From Kingdonia uniflora (lineage: Eukaryota > Streptophyta > Magnoliopsida > Ranunculales > Circaeasteraceae): a stretch of 64,000 nucleotides of DNA. A program made the translations under genes and the position numbers. Where the stretch lies: positions 124,001 to 188,000 of the forward strand of contig JACGCM010001245.1 of assembly GCA_014058105.1 (NCBI GenBank), given 5' to 3'. This document shows positions 57,253-64,000 of this stretch, in pieces (the first letter of the stretch is position 1; each line of letters opens with the position of its first letter). The notes under the pieces were generated by a model, which saw nothing but the letters and a program-made list of their open reading frames with translations, did no database searches and was not told the origin of the DNA.

Positions 57253-58491
57253 CCTTTCCTCAAGTATATTAGGACTAAAAACATGTTTGATGGCGAACTC
57301 CCAACAGATCCCACTAAAAGGAGACGTGTGCTTGATAATGCTAAGCGGTACATCGTGGAAAACGTTCTCCTATATAAAATTTTAGTCACAGGACCGTATC
57401 TTGAATGCTTATCTAGGAAATAAGCTCAAAAATTCCTACATTGACTACATGAAGGCACTTGTGGGTTTCACGCAGCAGGATGATCTCCAGCCAATCGATT
57501 TCTTACTCATGGGTCCCTTTTGGCCTAAAATAAAAGCTCCAGCTATTGAGCTCGCAGGCAAGTGCGATACCTGTCAATGACATGGCCCCCAAATTCAAGC
57601 ATAGCCTTGGAACTCCATTACAACAATGTTGTCTGGCCATTTAAAAGATGGGTACTCGATCTCGTAGGAGAATTTCCTACCGCACCAGGCAAAATGAAGC
57701 ATTTTTAAGTAATAATGGATTACTTTACTAAATGGGTAGAAGCAATCCCACTGTGTCGCACACGAGAAGACAAAGTCATCAAATTTATATGGGAAACCAT
57801 CATCATCCATTATAGATACCCCAATCTCATCAGAATCGACAATGAACCTCAGATTGTTGGCTCCAGAGTCATCGAATTCTTCAATCAGCACAACATCATA
57901 TACTCTCCTTCCAATCGATATTACCCACAAGGAAATGGTGAGGTCAAGATCACTAATCATACTATCGTAAATGGAATCAAAAAGCGCTTGACAGAGAAAA
58001 AGTGAAATTGGGTTCAAGAATTACCATATGTGTTATGGGCATATCGAACATTACCTTGAGTAACAACTTGATGTATGCCATTACTCCTGGCTTATGGTAC
58101 AGAAGCAATCATCCCCACTCAGTATCATCACCAAATACTCGACCATGCCATGACAGATGAAGAAAATAAATTCCAGTTGGCATGTAACATGAATTGGATC
58201 GGGGAGACTAGAGACAAAACAATCATGAATTTGGAAAGATACCACCAAGCTCTAGCCTGATCTTACAACAAATGCGTTCGTCATAGAGAGTTCAAAATCA
58301 AAGATCTCATCCTAAGAGAAATTCTCAAACACAGAAAAGAAGTAAATACTGGGAAACTGTCTAAAAATTGGGAAGGTCCTTTTAATATTGTTGTAAAAAG
58401 TGGTCTTGGTTCTTACAATCTCGCCAATGAACACGGAGATCGAATCCCTAATCCTTGGAACACAAGGAGATTGAAGTTGTATCACAGATAA
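57253..58491 (+). pseudogene. integrase (element C)
   Basis: MDYFTKWVEAIPLCRTREDK (first Asp), LIRIDNEPQIVGSRVIEFFN (second Asp), PSNRYYPQGNGEVKITNHTI (Glu), then ENKFQLACNMNWIGETRDKT and EFKIKDLILREILKHRKEVN, ending LKLYHR-stop at 58491. All three catalytic acidic residues are visible. Stops occur near 57708, 58003 and 58259. It is the best integrase core of the window. Confidence 0.88.
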
Positions 58492-58633
58492 CAATCTATC
58501 ACAGTGTACTTTTCTGCAAATCAATCTATCATCTTGTATGACAGTCTTACATCAATAAAAGACTTATGCATGATCCTCATACAGTACTCTATCTAACACA
58601 TTTATCGTATTTTCTACTATTTCATATAGATTG

Positions 58634-58976
58634 TAGATCGTTTGTTGCTTTAGACAAACTGGTCATCTATACATTACAGATCATTTGTTACTTTGGCCAA
58701 ACCGATCACCTATTAAATTACAGATCGTTTGTTGCTTTGGCCAAACTGATTATCTATACATTACAGATCATTTATTATTTTGGCCAAACCGATCACCTAT
58801 TGCATTACAGATCGTTTGTTGCTTCGGCCAAATTGATCATCTATACATTACAAATCGTTTGTTGCTTCGGCCAAACCGAGCACCTATTACAGTACAGATC
58901 GTTTGTCACTTCGGCCAAACTGATAACATATAACATTATGAATAATTTATGGCTTCAGCCAAACTAATCTTCTATG
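58634..58976 (+). repeat. 44-bp tandem array with dimer order (element C)
   Basis: Eight units of 43-44 bp. Units ending ...ATCTATACATTA alternate with units ending ...CACCTATTAxATTA, giving an 87-bp dimer. Because 87 is divisible by three, a frame stays open over much of the array. Confidence 0.92.
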
Positions 58977-59170
58977 CTCCTCTACGTTTGTTGCCTCAAC
59001 AACCATCTACTATATGATAGCCTTCGGGATCATTCTATGCAACAGATATTCAACTCATACAGTATAGTTGGTTTATCAAAAGGTTAGTATGAATTACTAT
59101 TCTAGACAGTCTGATTTTCATACACTTTATCTACTATATGCGTCAGTATACATAGCGCCTCCTCACAATT

Positions 59171-60349
59171 TTACTCCTCGCTAGAACTATCACTCGAATT
59201 ATTACCTATATTAAAAGGCCCCGCAATGTCACGTGCACAACCCTTATACAGCCGCTGCCGCATAAACTCTGGAAATCTCCCCATAACAATTTTCTTTCTA
59301 TCTCCAACCATACTCTATTTCAAAACTCCAATTTTGGCTACCATGGGATCTAGATATAGCAACTAAACCATCATACATCAGTTTACTTACTACTTCCAAT
59401 CTCTTAAACTCTGATGGAAAGAATGAAATCACTGTTGTTATATCTCTCTCGTACACATCACCTACCTCAGTCTACACCTGTTTAAACAGAATAAGCTCGC
59501 TAAGTTTACTTTGAGCTTCTTTCAACAAAGCTTTCAAATGATCGCAACGCTTCTCTACTTGTCATTTCTCATTCAACACATTAGAATTCCGAGATTCTAA
59601 AACTGTCATGAACTCATCCATGTGATAAATCAAAGATATTGACCCATCAATTCCTGCTTCACGATTCTCCCATTCTACCCTCCTCTCATCAAGACGTATC
59701 TCCACCTACAATAGCTCAGCATCTAACTTCGTATTTTTTTCATGCAATTTTATATTTTCTTCCAGGTGCTCTAAGATATTTAACTTCAACGTCTGTATGG
59801 TATGCTCTAGAGTCATTATTTTATTCCAAGCCTCATTTGTGTTTTCGTTCTATTTTTTACGGGCCTCTTCCATCTTCTTTATTAATATATCAGCAACTAG
59901 CCACAACACTTCATACTTAGAAGTGCATGCTCGCGTATCAGCTATCTCCGATTCAAGCATATTTACTTATAATTGTAAGTATTTCATATTTTTACCTTCC
60001 TCATCTAATTCTGCCAACAATTTTATAATTCAAAATTGAGCAGATGTCAGCTCTCCCCCTTACTGGCTCGCTTGCCTCGAGCCACCTATAAATCTAACCT
60101 CTTTCTTACTTATAATTTTTTTAACTCCTCTATTTTTCTCAGTCCGCTGGCTAGATCCGCCTTTTTCATTTGTAGCTACTCAGACAATCGAGCTCATATG
60201 TTTCATTCTTGTACTATCTCCGCCTTCATGCTTTCTTCCAATCTAATAGCGCTTTTAAGTGCCCCCTTACACGAACTTAGCTCAGCGTTCAATTGTCCGT
60301 TTTGGACACGTAATGCGTCATACTGACTTTGAATAGCTATCAGTTCCAC
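59171..60349 (-). pseudogene. as3: antisense coiled-coil ORF (element C)
   Basis: Begins after an acceptor-like TAACAG (60350-60355) with VELIAIQSQYDALRVQNGQL, then long heptad-rich sequence. The C-terminus reads KIGVLK, KKIVMGRFPEFMRQRLYKGC and ends SSDSSSEE-stop at 59171. A part near 59355 is missing relative to A and B. Stops are spread along it. Its C-terminus shows what was inverted in B. Confidence 0.6.
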
Positions 60350-60556
60350 CTGTTATAACAGTTTGTATTTATAATAGTTTGATTATACCAACAGATTATA
60401 TATTATAGTTAACAAGTTTAAATCAGGAACATGGCATCTAAGTAAAATCGATGCATCGTTCTATTTATCATTACAGAGAACATATTTCATTTATCATCAA
60501 CAATAGTATACAAAGATCTAACACATATGTAGGGTCGGTAAAAAAATGAGAATTCC

Positions 60557-62914
60557 TTATTTTCGATTCTTCAAGAAATGAGAAGACTGCTCTTTATCTC
60601 TTGAACTATTTTTATTGGTTACTTGTACATCTACCGAAGTAGCAAAGGTCACCACCTCCTACTGACGTTGTTTACGCCGTGATTGGGGTATCAGACCTTC
60701 AACCTCCTCCTTATCCTCTTTTGATGATAACTTTCTCGGCCTAGGAATGGGTTTTTCACCAACAATTTCTCCATCACCTTTGGTAAACCACATATTCTCA
60801 GCCTTGGCGTTCTCTACATCAAAATTCTTCCCATATTTCATCACAAACTTCCTACATTCGTTCTCTACCCTTGCCAGTTCTCCTCCATAAAAATCAATAA
60901 CACTGTCTATAAGACGCTCATGTTCTGTTCGAGCAACAATTTTTTTAATGCCATATGCGCCTTGTGCAGCCACTGACATGTTTCTTTATGCAATACACCT
61001 AAAGCCCACAAATCAGCTTTTACCTTCATTTGAATAGTCATTTCTTTCGACAATCGCGTTGCTAAAGAAAATTTTTGATCCACGTATTGCAATAACTTAT
61101 CCTGTAACCCCTTTTATTTACCCTCTAATCACTTTTGGACCTCTATTTGCTCTTTTCTTATCCTAAAAAATATAATTCTTATGGCCCTCTAATCCTACAT
61201 AAAGCCAAACGTATCAAATAATGGTTCTATATTTCCCCATAAAACAGACATACTAGCTCAAGTAGAATACTTTCTCACCTCTAAACTATAACGATGTGCT
61301 TCTTGAGCTAAAAACATAACTCGAGTTGGGTCCAGAACTACACATCTCTCCTTCAAAAGCTCTATATAAGTTTCTTTTAGCCCTCGTTCACTATTTACTT
61401 CGACCTTGAAATACAATATCAGAGCTATTAACATATTTTGACACCTAGCCTTATCACTCGGGTCGTTAAAATAGGTAAACTCTTTTAGTTTTTGCACTAA
61501 TACCCCCCTTTCCTCTTCCTTTCTTAGAACCTCATCCCTTTCTATTTTTATCTTAGCATATCTATACTAGAGATCATATAACTCTTTAAAAGTTTTCTCT
61601 GAATTCAACTTAAATTGCCTTCTCTCATATTCAGCTTTATTAAGTTCCTATTGAATACGAGCCACGGAATCCCTCGCTCTACTCTTCCACTTCACCAATT
61701 CGGAATTAGTTTTACTCAGTCGCTCTATCTCCTACACAGAGTACAAATATTTTGTTATAATACAAACATCCAAGATGAACATGTTTCAAATCATCACTCC
61801 AACTTCAACAATGCAGAGTACAATCACATTGATATCACAAGAACTGCATAATATCAAGAACAAAATACCACAAAGGGTTTAGAGATTCTTGCTGATTTTT
61901 ACCTTAGATGGAGCCTCTAATGATGACCCAACAAGATGGACTGGATCAGCCGGTTTCAAAGAAGGACCCAATGTCTTCCCAGGAAGAGGAACTGGTTCTG
62001 TATGTTTTGATAAAGGGTCCAATACTTTCTTAACAGATAGGACTGACTCGACACTTCCTGGTGGAAGGTCTGACGTTTTCTTCGGTGTAGTAGCATCATC
62101 AACCATCCCTTCGTCAGCAACCTCTGAAGGAAAGACTATTTTACTATATCTACCTGTTCGGCCTAACTCAACATTAGCTACTCTTAATCTAAAATTATAT
62201 TATGATTGGATGAAGTGGTCTCTTTCTACTAAAAATGCCTCAACCGATTGTGACATTACAATGTCATGCTTCACCAGATCACTATACTTTTTTGTGATCT
62301 CGACAGCCGTTGTAGGATCTTCAGATCTCTTATCCATCTCTAGCTTAAGCTCAGCTTCGAGCTCCTTCATACGAGCAGATTAAGCTTCAAACTTTGCCCC
62401 AAACTCCTGGCTCCTCTTTTCCAGACATATTTTTTCTCACTTTAGTAGCATCGAGAGCTGCCAGTACAAACATACACAAAGAAAAATTCAGTACAACAGG
62501 TTTTACTCCGAATACAAAGAAACTTTTTGATTTTCAACACATACCATGAAAGTATGTTCATGATACTCATCGTTGAGCTGCTCTAGAATAATCCCAACTA
62601 TTAGACAGTATTTCAGCTCCAACACTTTTCATCTTAGATGTGGCATGAGGATTAATTCGGGAACTACCCTCTTCATCAAGCCTTTTTCTTTTCATCGAGC
62701 TCTTCTCAACCTCAGCAAGAGCAACTATACTCTCCTCCACACCTGCAAAAATAGTCTTGACAACCTCTTGTCCCGTGGCCGCCACCTCAGTAACAGAGGT
62801 ACTCTACCGACTTGACTTCTCGGACCTCCGAGTATTCTATTTGGTGGTCTGAGGTACAAGAGGTGGAAGACTAAGAACATAATCCGCAGTCAGGTGAGCT
62901 TTCCCTTCTGCCAT
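60557..62914 (-). pseudogene. as2: antisense multi-exon coiled-coil gene (element C)
   Basis: ATG 62914 (MAEGKAHLTADYVLSLPPLV), K-stop at 60557. Exon 1 contains KSSMKRKRLDEEGSS (basic cluster). Intron 1 is 62458-62544 (GTATGT...ACTGGCAG). A Pro/Ser-rich part with three near-repeats follows (PPGSVESVLSVKKVLDPLSK; TEPVPLPGKTLGPSLKPADP). The large helical exon has LKETYIELLKERCVVLDPTR, VMFLAQEA, VIDFYGGELARVENECRKFV and NMWFTKGDGE. Several stops and shifts are present. Same ends and introns as A and B. Confidence 0.63.
62458..62544 (-). other. intron 1 of as2 (element C)
   Basis: 87 bp on the minus strand, exon ...TTTCATG, donor GTATGT, acceptor TGTACTGGCAG. Same place as in A, B and D. Confidence 0.7.
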
Positions 62915-62935
62915 AGCTTGTTTCTCTTAAGCTTG

Positions 62936-63197
62936 TTAAACTTTGGGTACTGCAGAATCTACCCTTTTATCCATACGGATACCGAACTTACCAAGTACCT
63001 GCTTTAGCTCATCCTGATCTCGAGCAACGCAGTTGAATAGACTCGCCTTATCAGGCATAGATGAAGGCTTGGGTTTTACCAAAACAAGGAACACAACATT
63101 AAGTAGCAGATCGAAGACAAGTTATTAATTATTTGAAGATTTCTCAACATTACTTACTCGGATTATAATATATATGGTTTAGTTCGGGCGCTGGTTC
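62936..63197 (-). pseudogene. as1: antisense core ORF, C-terminal remnant (element C)
   Basis: The stop at 62936 and the tail IRMDKRVDSAVPKV match A and B. The intron donor GTAAGTAA (near 63156) is kept. The body and N-terminus are lost where LTR E begins. Confidence 0.55.
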
Positions 63198-63895
63198 TGT
63201 AGTAGCCTACTCACAGCCTTCTAACACTAGTCGAACACTCAAAGGCTACACCGAAGCCTACATGATGAATCGAAGCCTAGTAATTCAATAATCAAGCCCA
63301 CAAAACCTTTGGAGACTATTTGAACACTCGAAGGAAATGTCGAATCATAAATACTTTGACCATGTGCGCACATGGTCGAAGGGGAACATGTCAGGCAGCC
63401 AGTTCACCAGACAGAATAGTGGAGTACGCCGCTCGACAATTGCAGTGCCAGATACATCAACTATAGTGTAAGAACCAATAGCTTCAATGTCAAACTCCAC
63501 AAATTACAGCATCAGAACCGACTCTGGGTACAAGTCAGTTGTCCCCGAAGGATTTAAATGTAACTTGACCTCCCATGGTGACTCAGCCCATCCTATGTTC
63601 TATAAATTGGAGGGAGGGGGAACTATGAAGGGGTTAGAAAATCTCTCCCGATAGACCTTACGAGTTTACCTTTGAATACCCTGTAATCACCATGTGCTAG
63701 ATACTTCGAGTACTCGATATTTATAACAATATTCTTAAAAATCCTCATGAGAGATCGTGGAGTGACCCATTCTAGGCCTCCACGTAAGTATATTGTCAGT
63801 AGATTAGTATTAATTATATTCTTAAATCCTCTGGTAGAGGATAAAATTCATATTGTAAGAGTCAACTTCTTCTTTCGAGAAATTATGCCCCTACA
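63198..63895 (+). repeat. LTR of another Ty3/gypsy element (E)
   Basis: 698 bp, TGTAGTAGCC...TGCCCCTACA, with TATAAATT at 63601-63608. TT and the PBS-like TGGCGCTATCTGTG follow at 63898. GGTTC directly before it (63193-63197) may be one target duplication. The sequence is only distantly like LTR1 (similar ends and PBS). Confidence 0.7.
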
Positions 63896-64000
63896 TTTGG
63901 CGCTATCTGTGATATCCCACCCTACCAGTCTCCCCTTGCCTTTTCTCTTTTACTAATCCTACCAGCCACCTCCAATGGCCCCCACCCTCCGCTCTACTTC
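63896..64000 (+). other. PBS and start of internal or second LTR-like DNA
   Basis: After the PBS the sequence TGATATCCCACCC begins C/T-rich DNA to the end of the window. It could be E's leader or the start of another insertion. No gene is visible. Confidence 0.4.

Larger units (their letters stand above)
52880..63197 (+). mobile_element. Tat-type Ty3/gypsy element C (internal region)
   Basis: Same order as B: PBS, gag, protease, RT-RNase H, second RNase H, integrase (to 58491), 44-bp array, then as3, as2 and the end of as1 on the minus strand. It is cut at 63197 by LTR E inside as1, so as0a, as0b and the 3' LTR are not in the window. The RT region has many one-base losses. Confidence 0.88.

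Noticed and set aside
58566..58967. 133-codon open frame with a repeated peptide in element C
   Set aside because: It covers the 87-bp dimer repeat (29 codons per dimer). The periodic peptide follows from repeat length, not from a gene.

Overview
The window looks like repeat-rich intergenic DNA from a flowering plant. The evidence is Tat-lineage Ty3/gypsy elements with two RNase H domains, plant-type L1 LINEs with a zf-RVT segment and terminal RNase H, an Ac-like hAT transposon with an intron, and AT-rich DNA with microsatellites. I see no intact host gene, tRNA, rRNA or CRISPR array. Almost every coding region carries stops and frameshifts, so this is a transposon graveyard. The species cannot be told from the sequence.

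Layout. Three Tat-type elements lie head to tail on the plus strand and share single LTRs. Element A (1-8682) is cut off by the window's left edge. LTR1 is 8683-9428. The internal region of element B is 9429-23676. LTR2 is split in two (23677-24220 and 52732-52879). The internal region of element C is 52880-63197, where another LTR (E, 63198-63895) interrupts it. Each copy reads gag, protease, RT, RNase H, second (archaeal-type) RNase H and integrase on the plus strand. A tandem array of about 44-bp units follows, and then a long set of genes on the opposite strand between the array and the 3' LTR.

LTR2 is split by a 28.5-kb nest (24221-52731). The nest holds a TTCGAA repeat array, a nearly complete L1 (minus), an unassigned AT-rich stretch and a fold-back-like inverted repeat. 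A fourth Tat-like element in reverse orientation (D, 36151-45659) sits in one fold-back arm and carries its own 5'-truncated L1. D is cut by a hAT element (from 45660), and the nest ends in a possible 2.9-kb solo LTR (49791-52731).

The most interesting content is the antisense module. By comparing copies I could place a small ORF 'as0a', an ORF 'as0b', a core ORF 'as1', and coiled-coil ORFs 'as2' and 'as3'. as0a and as0b each follow a TATAAA-like box in both B and D. Conserved GT-AG introns lie at the same places in as1/as2 of A, B and C, and one is shared with D. as1 ends at the same stop, 21 nt before the as2 ATG, in A, B and C, and as2 ends at the same stop in all three. Antisense introns cannot be spliced from the genomic sense RNA, so they survive retrotransposition. 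Antisense ORFs and 3' tandem repeats are known from Tat elements such as Grande and Retand (from memory). The multi-unit, intron-bearing organisation seen here deserves a second look.
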